Assembly (NCBI GenBank): GCA_950295325.1
Contig: OX485805.1
Location: 13,689,501 to 13,753,500, forward strand
DNA length: 64,000 bases
Direction of reading: 5' to 3'
From: Polytrichum commune
Lineage: Eukaryota; Streptophyta; Polytrichopsida; Polytrichales; Polytrichaceae
Shown here: positions 32,879 to 44,845 of the stretch, in pieces
Position numbering within the stretch: the stretch's first letter is position 1
Layout of the letters: the number at the start of each line of letters is the position of its first letter
Notes under the pieces: generated by a model
The model's database searches: none
The model's input: only the letters and a program-made list of their open reading frames with translations
Told to the model about the DNA's origin: nothing
Program-made: the position numbers and the translations under genes

Positions 32879-34779
32879 GGGTCAAGAGGATGGAATTTGT
32901 GAAGATTTAGCTTTTTCTTGCATTCCTCAAATTTGATCCTCCCTAATGGCTTGGTGAGGAGATCAGCAGGTTGCTCCTGAGAGGAGATGTACTCTACCCT
33001 AATAATATTACTTTCTACCTTTTGTCTGGTGAAGTGATAATCTATTTCGAAATGTTTTGATTTTTCATGGAAGACAGGATTGTAACTAAGCTTAATAGTA
33101 CTTTGATTGTCACAGTAAAGAGTAGTTGGTTTGGTATCCAAAATCTTGAGTTCTTGGAGTAGTCTTCTAATCCAGATGGCCTCGCATGAGCATTGTGCCA
33201 AGGCTCTATACTCGGACTCGCATGATGATATGGAGGTGCTTGATTGCTTCTTTGAATTCCAGGAGATAGGTGTGTTTCCGAGAAAGAAGATAAATGCTCC
33301 CACTGAGATTTTGTCGTCGATGTCTTGTCCGTAGTCCGCATCAGTGTACCCACGTAGGTGATTTTCCTCCCCTGATTCGAAGAACAGACCCAAATCAGGG
33401 TAACGGCGGATGTAGCGTAGGATGTGCTTGGCAGCTTGCATGTGAGCCTCCTGAGGTTGCTGCATGAATCTGCTGACAACGCTGACGGCGTGTGTGATGT
33501 CGGGCCGAGTCTTGGTAAGGAAAAGAAGCTTGCCAACCAACATCCTGTAGATAGTGGCATCGACACTAGGTGTGGCTGTGTCCTTCGCAAGAACGATGCC
33601 TTCAGGAAGAGGTGCTAGTGACGAAGCACAATGTTCCATGCTAAAAAGACGGAGGATACTTAGAGCGTACTGAGTTTGGTGCATGCAGAGTCCGGATGAG
33701 TTGCGGTGAAACTCGACGCCCAAGTAGCGTTGAATGGGACCAATATCATTCGTTTTGAATTCCTTGTGTAATTTATTCTTGAGCGTAGTAATAAGCTGAG
33801 AATTGCTCCCTGTCAAGAGAATATCATCGACATAGACTAAAAGTGCCACTGTGTCAGAGCCACTGTGTGCGAAGTAAAGGTTTGGGTCATTTTGAGACTG
33901 GACTAGGTGCCAAGAAATAAGAGCAGCATGTAGTCGAGCGTACCAAGCTCGAGGACTCTGACGGAGTTCGTAGAGTGCTTTATGTAGTTTACAGACAAGA
34001 TGGCTTGTACCTGATCGGATGAAACCTTGTGGTTGATACATATAAACATCTTCTGTAAGGATGCCGTTGAGGAATGCGGTGAGAACGTCGAGTTGATGAA
34101 TCGACCAGTTGAGGTGGACAGCAATGGCTATAAGGATGCGGATGGTCTCCCATCGTACGACTGGCGCGAAAGTATCCGAGTAGTCGATGCCGAATTTTTG
34201 TTCGAATCCTCGGGCAACCAAACGAGCCTTGTAACAGTCTGTAGTACCATTTATCCCTGGCTTGATTTTATAAACCCAGCGGGACGTGATAGCCCTTTTG
34301 TTGAAAGGAAGAGGGACTAGAGTCCAAGTCTTGTTGTTGTGAATGGAAGCAATCTCGGCTTGCATTGCTTCCTGCCAGTGAGGATCGAGAATGGCATCCT
34401 GGAATGTCAGGTGTTCGACTTGGTCTTCTGGAGGAGTTTCAAGTAGCATCAGTTGAAGATTACCTGCAAAGTCCTCAAGGTGACGAGGAAAGCGGCGAAC
34501 GCGTTCCGACCTGCGTAGTTGAGGCGAGATGGATTTTGGAGAAGACAGAGGCGGTACTGCTGCGGTTGATGTGTCTGCTGAGGATTCGGGCAGCGTTGTG
34601 GGTGAAATTTCCTGGGTTGGTGAGGAGGGAAAGTGAGATGGGCTGTTTGGAGTCGAGTGTTCGAGTTGAATGTCGGTAGAAACGGTAGGTTGATCATTGG
34701 TGTCGTTAGGTGGAAGAGTCTTGGACTCCTCTGTGCGCGTTGGGGCAGGCATGTCGTATGGTGCAGGGTGTTCTTGCAT
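32875..34779 (-). CDS. pol: Copia-1 reverse transcriptase and RNase H
   Basis: A 634-codon open frame. A low-complexity linker (residues about 1-110) is followed by the RT start WKAMQAEI-like block (HWQEAMQAEIASIHNNKTW), DVLTAFLNG, the polymerase core YVDDILLTG, and RNase H with YTDADYGQDID, SCESEYRAL, LYCDNQST and QPADLLTKPLG. This order is that of Ty1/copia pol. It is continuous over RT and RNase H, but upstream integrase is broken by frameshifts and S3, so the polyprotein as a whole cannot be made. Confidence 0.9.
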   Translation of the reverse strand: MQEHPAPYDMPAPTRTEESKTLPPNDTNDQPTVSTDIQLEHSTPNSPSHFPSSPTQEISPTTLPESSADTSTAAVPPLSSPKSISPQLRRSERVRRFPRHLEDFAGNLQLMLLETPPEDQVEHLTFQDAILDPHWQEAMQAEIASIHNNKTWTLVPLPFNKRAITSRWVYKIKPGINGTTDCYKARLVARGFEQKFGIDYSDTFAPVVRWETIRILIAIAVHLNWSIHQLDVLTAFLNGILTEDVYMYQPQGFIRSGTSHLVCKLHKALYELRQSPRAWYARLHAALISWHLVQSQNDPNLYFAHSGSDTVALLVYVDDILLTGSNSQLITTLKNKLHKEFKTNDIGPIQRYLGVEFHRNSSGLCMHQTQYALSILRLFSMEHCASSLAPLPEGIVLAKDTATPSVDATIYRMLVGKLLFLTKTRPDITHAVSVVSRFMQQPQEAHMQAAKHILRYIRRYPDLGLFFESGEENHLRGYTDADYGQDIDDKISVGAFIFFLGNTPISWNSKKQSSTSISSCESEYRALAQCSCEAIWIRRLLQELKILDTKPTTLYCDNQSTIKLSYNPVFHEKSKHFEIDYHFTRQKVESNIIRVEYISSQEQPADLLTKPLGRIKFEECKKKLNLHKFHPLDP

Positions 34780-35385
34780 CGAAATTGGTTCGAGTTGTGT
34801 TGGGTTGTCAGTCGGTAGCTCATCGATGTAGATGTCTCTTGATATGAAAACCTTTCTGGTGGATGGCCGATAGTATCTATATGCTTTGGCATGTTCGTCA
34901 AAACTCAGTAGAAAGCATTTTTCGAAACGAGATTCCAGTTTAGTTCTGGAAGGTTTCGGGATGTGAGCGAAGGCTGGCGAACCGAAAATGCGTAAGTGGG
35001 CGACAGAGGGCTTCTTACCCGAAAAAAGCTCGCTGGGAGTTTTATCTGGATGTCGCTTGGTCGATCGAAGATTGAGAATGTTGATGGCTGCTTGAACAGC
35101 TTCTCCCTAGAGGTGTGCTGGGAGAGTTTGATCAAGTAGAAGACATCGAGTGATGTCCAAGAGTGAGCGATTGCGGCGTTCCGCTACACCATTTCGTTGT
35201 GGTGTATGAGGCGGTGTAAGTTCATTGATGATCCCTTTCGATGCGTAGAAATCTTGAAAAGCTCGAGACGTGTATTCTCCTCCGTTGTCTGTCCGGTGAT
35301 GTTTTCAACTGTCTGAACAAAGTGTTGAAACTTAGCCAATACTTGACTTTTGTGTGATATGAAATACACCCACAATCTCCTGGAG
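34780..35385 (-). pseudogene. Copia-1 integrase C-terminal part and linker
   Basis: Contains DYSRRLWVYFISHKSQVL near 35375 and the later PSDIQIKLPASFF-type GKKP-box remnant and SRNLPELNW region in different frames, so several frameshifts are present. It is separated from the catalytic start of integrase by S3. Confidence 0.75.
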
Positions 35386-35390
35386 TAGTC

Positions 35391-38260
35391 TGTGGTACTT
35401 TTGGGCCACCCCTTTTCGAGGGAGCCTAAAAGTATCACACAAGCCCTTCGGTGAAGGTGGCCTACATTTGCAGGCGCCCAAGCCAAACCCGGATGATAGG
35501 TGTATAACGTGAGTAGTTAGATTTTTAAGGGAGATTAAATATGCGTCGTAGTACCTCCGGAGGTTAGGCCTTAGTTTTTTACTAGTGTGGCTTTAAACTC
35601 CACTAACCAATTTCATATCTAGTTCTAACCTTAACCTACAACCTATTCTACGCGCAGACGCACCAGCCTTGAAACCAAGGCAATCCTAATTTGTGAATTG
35701 GGATGGTTCTGATACACCCAACCGGGTGTGACTCATACCACCCCAACTCAACGAACGGAATAACGACAATTTGATGGACCATTCAATTCTTCCTATTTCT
35801 TTATTTAGTTCTATTTAGTTTTCTAAGCGGGGGAACTTGGCCTAAGTCCCACCCTTCACACAAATTCCTTCTTAATTACTTACTTTTGTTTGCACGTCCT
35901 AACTTACTACATTAACATATTAGGCATCACCCCTTACCTCGGGTCTCTTGCCAACAAGGGTTTACGATTTATTTTGTATGTTTTGATTGTTAAATGTGTT
36001 TACACTGGATAGACCACGAAATGCAACTCAATGGGACCAGGGTGACGGGCGACCTGTAGGTTCAACCTGTTGCGCAATCTTCATAAATTGGGGCCATTAC
36101 TCCCAATCTATGGGGCCAACAACATAATAGTGGATTCGCGGGTCATTAACCCCACCTTTCCACCAACAACATTCAGAGTGGTCGTGTCGGTAATTAATCC
36201 GACTTACCACACACGAAACTTGCTAATAAATGAAGCTACTACCACAAAACATACCAAGGGCCCCGAAAACAATGGAATTGGGTACTCCCTTGGCGGTCAA
36301 GTGGTCAAGTGGCCACTTGACCTTACGAGATAGGTGAGTGGGTTTAGAGATGCGTACCTTAGCCGTGCTCCCTCCAATCCTAAATGGAGGGCTTAAGGTT
36401 AGTTAATTTACCTCAATTTTCCTCGGTTGATTTGGGCTTGATGTAGGCCGAGCCGCTACCTCCTTCCTTGCTCCACTTTCCGAGCGTCGACCTTGCCTCC
36501 TTCTTTGTAACTAGTTTGGTAGTAAGCGTACCTTAGTTAACCATTAAAATATAAAGTGTTATTCTGCCCTGTAATTTAATCCTAAGCATAATATTTATAC
36601 TTAGTGCACCAAATTATCTTTCCAATGATCTAAAAATCACTCTAATCGGATAAGAAATGCAAAAGTTATGAGGGTTGGAAGTGTGAGGTCGATTCAACCG
36701 ACCCTTCCAACCCACCTATCTACCTTCTAACTTCAAAAATTCATAGCACATTCCTTACTACTTGGATCTAGGCTTTCCTTATACCATTGGAAAGCTATGA
36801 ACAAACTCTAACTAGAAAAAATTATGACATCAGCAGGTTAAGCTAATAGAAATTCAGCGGACTCCTTGTAACACAGCAGTCAATCAAGAAGGCTTAAACT
36901 ATGTATCTCGCCTTCAACAATTCATATCTAATTCAAATCTTAGTCAAATCAAACGTTCTATATGACCTTGGAGAGATATTAAAAATATGTATTTGATAAA
37001 AATATGTGATTAGAAAGGTAAGCCGAAGTGAACCCAGCAGGTCCTCTGTAATGCAGCAGTCAACCAAAAGTTCTCAAACTATGTGTCCCATCTTGCACAA
37101 TTCATATCTAATTCAAATCATGCTCAAATCAAATGTTCTAAGCCATTTTGGAAAGCTACACAAAAGTTCTACTTGGGAAAAATATAATTTCTTGGAATTA
37201 AAATTCCTATTGGGCTCGCAGGTCTGATCCAGCAGCCGCTACCCACAAGACCACCCAGTTTTTCTACTCCATCTTTGAAAATCCATAACTAATTGTGATC
37301 TCAACCAAATCACAAATGGGAAACGGCTATGGATAGCTATATGAAATCTCTCTAAGAGAAAAATGATAAGTATCTTGTTCTAGCTTTTGAACTAAGCCTT
37401 CAGGGCATTGGCAGATGAGGTCTATAATGCCTCTACTCAAAACTCTACCATCCAACCTACCTCTACAAAAGAAGGAATAATTTTGTTGGTGTGTTAATAA
37501 ACACACAACCTAACTAGGAGAGAGAGAGTAGAGGAGGTTCTCAAGCCTTTCTTTTAGACCATTGAGAATACATGCTAAAGGATTTTTTCCTAACTACATT
37601 GAAGCAGGGCTTCGCCCAAAACTAGAGAAAGAGAGAGAGCTACAAGGTGGAAGGAGGGGTTTTTAAACCCTCTCACAAAAGGGTTGGACCCCTCCTCCAC
37701 CGGATCCATTTTTCAAACCCTTTCCCGAAATTTTGGCTCGGGGGTTTTCCCGGTTGAGGTTGCCACCCTCTCGCCGAGGTGGCTCCGACAAAAAACCTTT
37801 AGAAATCTTTCTAATTTTTCCGCCATCGAGTTGGCAAGGGGGCAAGTGGGCAAGTATCCCCCTTGCTCTCTTTCTTTTTTGTCTTCAAAATTCTTCACGC
37901 CGATTTTATCTTCTTACGTAAAACACCTCCAATAGTCTTGTGTGCCTCACACTAACTAATAAACTAACACTTGCTTAGCTAGCATCTACTAACATTTGCT
38001 TAATAACTAGCATCTACTAATATTTGCTTAATAACTAGCATCTACTAATATTTGCTTAGCTAGTTGTTTTTACTAGCTAGCACATTTTTTCTACTTTGCT
38101 ATCTTCTAGCACTACTTAGTTTCATTTTGACCTTCCTTCTTCTAGGCTAAATACTAAATGAACTAATTTTTCCTAAATTCCCTATCAATTCTAACTTTTA
38201 ATGCTAACATTCTAACTAAAAGTGATCCCGCAGAGTGGTGGACCACTCAAAGGGTTCACA
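35391..38260. mobile_element. S3: TG...CA insertion inside Copia-1 integrase (2870 bp)
   Basis: Starts TGTGGTACTTTTGGG, ends AGGGTTCACA, and is flanked by TAGTC on both sides (35386-35390 and 38261-38265). It interrupts the integrase sequence FIDDYSR. TG...CA ends plus an exact 5-bp duplication suggest a long solo LTR, perhaps of a gypsy-type element. No protein-coding region was recognised. The interior holds CTAGCATCTACTAA direct repeats (37980-38060) and three related AACTATGT-centred blocks near 36890-37160. Confidence 0.75.
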
Positions 38261-38265
38261 TAGTC

Positions 38266-39228
38266 GTCTATAAAAGTCACAAAATACCGTGCTCCCCCTG
38301 TGGAGTTTACTTTAAAAGGGCCACATACATCAGAATAGATTAGTTCTAAAATTTTTGAAGCATTATGAGTAGTCTCTTTAGGAATTTTGGTCCTGGTGTG
38401 CTTGCCGAGCTGGCAGCTATCGCATGTGTGTTTCGAAAACTGAATTTCAGGCATACCTTTGACTGCTTCGAATTGAAGCATTCGTTGTATGCCGCGGATA
38501 TGAAAATGGCCGAGTCTTTTATGCCAAAGATTCGCCTGTGAATTGCGTTGCACTAAGTGTACTTCAGGTGCAATCTTCACCGAATTACCCTGGAGTTTGT
38601 ACAGCCCTTTCGAATTCTCCCTCTGAGCCACTGCTTCTAGTTTTAGAGTGGTGTTATCGAAAATGAAGCACCCTATTGACTTGAACACTAGGGTTTTGTT
38701 ATGGTCTGCTAGACATCCTACGCTCAGTAGATTTTTCATAATACCCGGCGTATACAGAACAGATGGGATGGACTTTATTGTTCCTGGAAGAGTCTGAATG
38801 TCGACATGTCCGACACCAGTAACATTGTGATTCTGTCCTCCCGCAATTTGAACACGGGCTCCACTAGTTGGACGAAATTCTGTGAACATTGAGGAGTCTC
38901 CTGACACGTGATGCGTGGCTCCGGAATCTAGGTACCAAGGACTTGCTGTTTGAGACGTTTCTAGTGCATTTAGCTCAACTAAGCAAGCATCAACGATTTG
39001 TCCTGCCGTTTCGAAATTTTCAGAGTCTTGGTTGAATACCTCAGCTGGATCTTCCAGATGATGAATCTGGCCGTTTAGAGTTCGATCGCGTCGCTCTAGC
39101 AATCGTTGCTCATAATCCTTTATGCGATCCAGTATGGATCTCAAATCACACTCACGTTCAAAGTGTCCGTTAAGGCCGCAAAAATTACATCTGTCGCCTC
39201 TCTGCCTGTCAGGTTCCTTCGATCTGTA
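38266..39228 (-). pseudogene. Copia-1 zinc knuckle, protease and integrase N-part
   Basis: After a stop at 39229-39231 the frame holds CNFCGLNGHFEREC (CCHC knuckle), then WYLDSGATHHVSG (aspartic protease DSGA), HKRLGHFH and CDSCQLGKH (integrase HHCC) and IYSDVCGPF (first catalytic Asp region), ending where S3 enters at FIDDY. The corresponding region in Copia-2 continues straight on. Confidence 0.85.
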
Positions 39229-40107
39229 TCAATTTTGAGGGACTGTTGATGATCTTCCTTGCTGTGCGGCTCCAGAGTGTGTTGCGGCGGCAGTGTGCTG
39301 GGAGTATCTTGTAGCGGCGGTGTGATGAGGGTATTTCGGCGTTGTCATTCCTCTCGATTCGTTGTGTCTCCTATTGTTGTAGTGGTGTCTAGGGTTCGAT
39401 GAAGAGTGTCCGAATCTGGGTGGAAACTGTGGCCTCCTCGTTTTGTCTTGATGGAGAAAGAGGGCTTCGCCTTCTTCTTTCTGTTGGGTCTCCATTCTGA
39501 TTGCAGTTTCTTCAGAAATTAACTTGGCCTCAAGATGCTCATATGTTGGCAATGTCTGGGCCGCGATCTGCATCCTTTTAAATATCTCATACTCCTTAGG
39601 CAGATTTTTGAGAGTATAATAAACAATGATATCCTCAGGAATGACAACTTCTACTTCCTCTAATTGGTTAGCGACTTCCTTGACTTCTGTAAGGTGTGAG
39701 TCCATAGAGATAGAGTCAGTTTTTCTCAAAGCAAAGAACTTATCAATAAGCATTACTCTGCGAGGACCACTATCAGATTCGTATATGGTTTTGAGTCCTG
39801 TCCAACACTCATGTGGATCAGTGTAGCGTCGCAGTAGCTTAAGAACGTTGTTTTTGGCGTTGCTATTGATGATACTCATCACCTGCTGCCGCGCCATCCT
39901 TTCTTCTCCCATGACCTTACTCGGTGCCGTGAGACAGTATCGAAATCGCCCATCCTTCAGCAGCAGGTTCTTCATTCGAAAGGACCATACTCCGAAGTTG
40001 GCTGCTCCCTCCAGGTGATAGATTTGGGGGAGACCGTTGTCGCTTGCCATGGTTGCCTGTTGAGTCTGTAAACTGCTTGCCGAATCTTCTTCTTCTATGG
40101 TCGACAT
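39229..40107 (-). CDS. gag: Copia-1 gag
   Basis: A 292-codon frame from the ATG at 40107. Residues 27 onward (IYHLEGAANFGVWSFRMKN) and the CWTGLKTIYESDSG, LTEVKEVANQLEEV and YYTLKNLPKEYEIF blocks are typical of plant copia gag (UBN2 type). The frame ends with a TGA just before the zinc knuckle that follows in Copia-2, so this gag lacks its nucleic-acid-binding end in cis. It begins about 50 bp after the primer site. Confidence 0.85.
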   Translation of the reverse strand: MSTIEEEDSASSLQTQQATMASDNGLPQIYHLEGAANFGVWSFRMKNLLLKDGRFRYCLTAPSKVMGEERMARQQVMSIINSNAKNNVLKLLRRYTDPHECWTGLKTIYESDSGPRRVMLIDKFFALRKTDSISMDSHLTEVKEVANQLEEVEVVIPEDIIVYYTLKNLPKEYEIFKRMQIAAQTLPTYEHLEAKLISEETAIRMETQQKEEGEALFLHQDKTRRPQFPPRFGHSSSNPRHHYNNRRHNESRGMTTPKYPHHTAATRYSQHTAAATHSGAAQQGRSSTVPQN

Positions 40108-40146
40108 GAAGAGTGATCTAGGGTCTGCTCATCTCTCCTTGAACCC

Positions 40147-40158
40147 GCTCTGATACCA
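40147..40158 (-). other. Copia-1 primer binding site
   Basis: On minus, TGGTATCAGAGC directly follows the TTCAACA end of the 5' LTR. This is the usual plant copia site complementary to initiator methionine tRNA. Confidence 0.9.
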
Positions 40159-40206
40159 TGTTGAAGCGGAAGTAGAACTCACTACTTCGGAACGAATCAG
40201 TTCATA
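40159..40206 (-). repeat. Copia-1 5' LTR, part next to gag
   Basis: The first 48 plus-strand bases of the LTR up to TTCATA, where element B entered. The remainder is at 52002-52134. Confidence 0.92.
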
Positions 40207-40244
40207 ACACTATATTCGTTAAATTGAGACTTTCTCTAGTCTCA
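40207..40244. repeat. Left terminal repeat of element B
   Basis: ACACTATATTCGTTAAATTG, GAGACTTTCTCTAGTCTC. The GAGACT motif is again inverted at the transposase-gene end, though the arms are shorter (6 bp) than in A and C. Confidence 0.92.
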
Positions 40245-40737
40245 AATTAATATATGGATCAAAGAACTTGAAGAGGCCCGAAACTATATTGTCAACAATC
40301 TCAAATATATTATATGTTCTAATATCCCAAATCTATGATGTGCGGACATAAGCACATATGGTAGAGCACTCGACACCAACTTCATCAACAAAAACACATT
40401 GGGTAGAGCACTTCAAACAAGTTTCACCCAAAAATATATATAAAATGATTTCTATTATTAGCATGTTCAATAGAATATAGACATTGCAACATACAAAGTG
40501 CATGTAATAAATGCATGTTTCTTCATTTGAGAATATAGTCCCAAGCATAATAATAAGATGAACTTCAATTGCAGCTTGAAATATAGTAAATGGATATTCA
40601 TCCAACTCCAAACAATATAGTATTCGTAAGTTCTACCCAAACTCTGCCCCAATTTTGAAGAGCACACATATGTGTAATTTATATTGCTATAATTACGTAT
40701 TAAACTATAATCATGCTAACACAATCCTACCAACTTC

Positions 40738-43700
40738 TCATTCAACGTGGGTTGCTTCTTCTGCAATCCGAGCAAGGTTGTCTTTTGCAAAAGTTATGTA
40801 CTTTTGAGGGATGGACACTGATCCACTATGGTGTTTCCGTGGTTTCCATGCTATGAATATGGAATCTGTATCTACCCAAGATGGACCGTGCTCAGAATCC
40901 ACCTTCCACCGAAAGTTAGGGTTTGTATCCCAGCCTGTATAATGCCGAATCACATCTTCATTCCTTGCTGTCGGTCGATAGTACTCCACTTGTATTTGTC
41001 GAAAATGAGGGCTGGAAGTTACAAAATTGGGTTTGGACAAAGCTCTTGCCACCCACACTGGCTTCGCATATGTCTCGTCTCCAGGACGCAAAATGAGCAT
41101 ATAACCTTCATGACAATCCACTGCAATGCGGAAAGATGGTGGGGGACGACTACTAGCAGGCCCCACGTAATGGTCGTCCACATCAAACTCCTCTCGAACC
41201 TCTCCATTTCCCAAAAGACTAGGCTCTGAAGCTTGTACATCGACTCGTGTTTGTGGCCAAAATCCATGCCTCAAAGTATGAGGGCTATCTTGGTGGAGGT
41301 CTGCCAAGGCGGCACGAACACGTGTCCAATAATGTATCCAACTCCCATAACGATGCCAACATGATCCGCCAACATCCGCTATTTTCAAACTCTCCCAATA
41401 TTGTATGAAGCCTGATATACCTTTCAAAATATCCTCCAAATTCTTCATGGCTATTGGCTTACAAGGCCTAGGCTCCCCATCCGGTAACATGGTCTTTCCA
41501 TCCGCATCCACGCGCCACACAAGAAGACCCTCCGGCGGGCTCCAGTCTTGTGACGTGCACAACAACTTGTATTGCATGGCCGGGACACCATCGTCACGCA
41601 TATAGAAGCGGAATTGTTGTGCCTTCGTATGCCCGATCAATCGGTGAGCTCCACTTCGAATATAAGGTTCTATAAATGCCTTGAAGTCTGGCACCTCCTC
41701 AATCATATGGGGGATGACGGGAACGTTCTCCAAATCCATGTACGACTTCATCAATAATGGAATTGTAGGGAAATCCTCCTCCCGCAACTTCATGCTCCAC
41801 CGCCCAAAAGATGCATCAATATCATCGTGCGTGTGGCCTACCAATAGGAAGGACACAAAAACCTCCTTGAAAATGCCTTTCACAACCAACAACGACCAAT
41901 ATGCAAATACATATCTGCTTTTATTGTCCTTGGCACAATTGTCCAATTGGACACGCAAAGTTGGAGGCAACTTCTTGGCAATCACGGGTTCATTGGGTGG
42001 CTCGGGCAACGAATGCAAGCATACATCTTTTCCATCCAACACCGTTTCATATAAAGGTGTTGAACCCGTGTTCTCAAATAACAGTCCTGAAGAATAGGCT
42101 GGTGGTTTCTCTAAATCACGTAAAAGCCTTGCAAATGATCCTATCGTGTGGTTTGAATCCGCTGGATACAAATCAAGAGCATAATGAGCAAATTTGACAT
42201 CACCGTGTCCATGTGCAATCATTCCTGCAATGCCAACCCAACGTGATTAGCATCTATGTATGAATAAACCATTATGAAGGAATCCATGTTCTCCAGTACA
42301 TCACGGAATAAAATACAACAACATTTAGGGTATGTCATGACATTGTTTCGAAGTTCACCTGTAACCGATACAGACAACTTGAAAAACCCATCCGTGGCCT
42401 TGATTCGATTTGCAAAACATGGGGAGGCTGTTTTGGCATGGTCCATTTTGTCATGGATGACCGTAAGAACCTCCAAGGGCCTGGAGATGGACAAAGCTCT
42501 ATTTGTGTAGTAATCATTACGGTGTGCCTCTTGCATGTTTACGTGCTTGAAATAGTTCAATTGATGCGCTGCATATGACTCGGTGCCCATCGTGTGTGCA
42601 TCCCGGAGGCGCTTCAACTTCTCGCAATTAGAGCACCTGGCAAATTTGTCCCCTCGTCTTTTTGTAATGTATTCGCTAAAGTTTTGTTTCTTGATTGCAC
42701 TCAATTTTGACAATGAAATTGGCTCCAACCCAATCTTCTCGCCAACTGCATTAACGTCCAACAATATGTCTTTCCATTTTGTGCCTGTGGGAAGAACTTT
42801 CTCCACAACCTTTTCACCGGTTGTGAGTGTGCGTGTTTTGTGCGGCATTGCATCGGCAAGAGGGACAATGATGGTTGCTAGAGTGGCCGTTGCTTGCCTT
42901 GTTGCTTCCCTAGGCTTCTTTAAACCCACGTTACCATGGTGACGGGACCGGCGGCCTTCCTTGGCATAAGCAGCTTGTCTATAAAAGTCCGATTTCGACA
43001 CACCGTGAATGGTGTACCATGCCTTACAACACACGTCTATGCTTTCAATGGTGATGACCTTGCGACCCGTCCCATTCACATGTATCGCCCTATGGACATC
43101 AAGTTTTCTTGTGGATCTTAGACGGAAATCTCCAAGCCACATTTCTTCGCGGATGACCTTCAATTTATCCCTTGGAAACAATTGGCAACAACGATGCACA
43201 CAACAATCCTTTGTGGCAACTTCTCTAATGGACTCCTCCCCGAGCAACCTTTGACGTTTACAATCAGTTGCAGACGGAGCAGGACGTGCCAATGTATCGT
43301 ACTTTCTTTGACCCTTGCGCGGCCGCATGTTTGATTGCACCTCCTTTTCGATTTGCATGTGTCGTTGCTCATGTTCACGCAAGCTAACTCCATCAATTGT
43401 GACATTCCTCAATGGCCACCTGTGGAGGGAGAACCTATGAGTGGGATCCACCTCGGAATGAACGACCGACTCCAATATGACAACCCCAACGTCCTCAGTG
43501 CCAAGCAGGTTTTCATCAATGCAATCTTGCGGATGGGTGTTACGGCAAATCCCCTCCGCCACAACAACTCCACTATCGTTAAGAAGTATCACCTCCAAAT
43601 TCACCCACGAAGCCCTTGAAAGTCCCGTACATTCAACAATGGGACACTGCGGTACGGAAGACGAAGGTAAATCCAAATGATCTTCATCCGCACTGTCAGC

Positions 43701-43802
43701 CATAGTAGCCTCCCCGACAATGTCTAGGTCATCATCAGATGCAGATGGCCAAGTGGCCATGTCATCAGATGACCAATCCCCTATTTCACTAAACCCATCC
43801 AT
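40738..43802 (-). CDS. DUF7869-type transposase-like gene of element B (intact)
   Basis: Exon 1 is 43802-42359 and exon 2 is 42224-40738, joined as 977 codons with no stop or frameshift. A 3' splice site (TAGGCAG) lies 1 base before the ATG. Order of blocks: acidic N-terminus, SRASWVNLEVILLNDSG, DCCVHRCCQLFPR, CSNCEKLKR, VIHDKMDHAKTASP, then MIAHGHGDVKFAHYALD, VQLDNCAKDNKSRY and VGHTHDDIDASFGRWSMKL. These blocks are near-invariant among the three copies, while the N-terminus and 200-residue C-terminal part vary. A DDE-like catalytic role for the Asp residues is inferred. This is the only undamaged transposase candidate in the window and might act on all three elements, whose ends are nearly alike. 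Confidence 0.8.
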
Positions 43803-44015
43803 TCTGCCTACACACATGAACATTGAACATTGTCTTAAAATCACAAAAATTGTAGGTTCAAATCGAAGAACAAAAAAACCATCATATATAAACAAAATTG
43901 CAAATACTCAGTGCTCATACAAGTTCATATGACTGCTATGCCATTGGGCTTGTAAAGGTTTCGGAAGGCCAGTGGCCACACCGGCACCCAGATCCCAACC
44001 ACACTTAGAGGCTGG

Positions 44016-44845
44016 GTTTGGGTCGAGCGACCCAAACCTTTTGGGAGGATGGGTTCAGGCTCAATACAGAGAGCACCCACACTTAGGCGCTGGATTTGGG
44101 TCGAGCGACCCAAACCTTCTGGCAGGATGGGTTTAGGCTCACTACAGACAGCATCCACACTTAGGGGCTGGGTTTGGGTCGAGCGACCCAAACCTTTTGG
44201 CAGAATGGGTTTTGGGTCACGACAGGGAGCACCCACACTTAGAGGGCTGGGTTTGGGTCGAGCGACCCAAACCTTTTTGCAGGATGGGTTCAGGCTCACA
44301 ACAGTGAGCACCCACAGTGTAGGGCTAGGTTTGGGTCGATCGACCCAAACCATGAGGCAGGATGGGTTCAGGCTCACAACAGTGAGCACCCACACTGTAG
44401 GGCTGGGTTTGGGTCGATCGACCCAAACCTTGAGGCAGGATGGGTTCAGGCTCACAACAGTGAGCACCCACACTATAGGGCTGGGTTTGGGTCGATCGAC
44501 CCAAACCATGAGGCAGGATGGGTTCAGGCTCACAACAGAGAGCACCCACACTGTAAGGCTGGGTTTGGGTCGACCGACCCAAACCATGAGGCAGGATGGG
44601 TTCAAGTTCAGAACAGTGAGCACCCACACTGTAGGGCTGGGTTTGGGTCGATCGACCCAAACCATGAGGCAGGATGGGTTCAGGCTCACAACAGAGAGCA
44701 CCCACACTGTAGGGCTGGGTTTGGGTCGATCGACCCAAACCATGAGGCAGGATGGGTTCAGGCTCACAACAGAGAGCACCCACACTGTAGGGCTGGGTTT
44801 GGGGGGGTGTAGGGATGGGTTTGGGTTTGGGTCGATCGAAGAAGC
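44016..44845. repeat. 78-bp tandem array of B-type palindromes
   Basis: Palindromes (GTTTGGGTCG, two bases, complement) start at 44016, 44094, 44172, 44251, 44329, 44407, 44485, 44563, 44641 and 44719, with a broken copy at 44797. The period is 78 bp throughout (one step of 79). Central pairs are AG in the first four, then AT, with one AC. The linker reads GGCAGGATGGGTTCAGGCTCAC...GAGCACCCACACT. Because 78 is divisible by three and stops are absent, long spurious ORFs run along both strands. The array passes directly into the truncated long gene. Confidence 0.95.
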
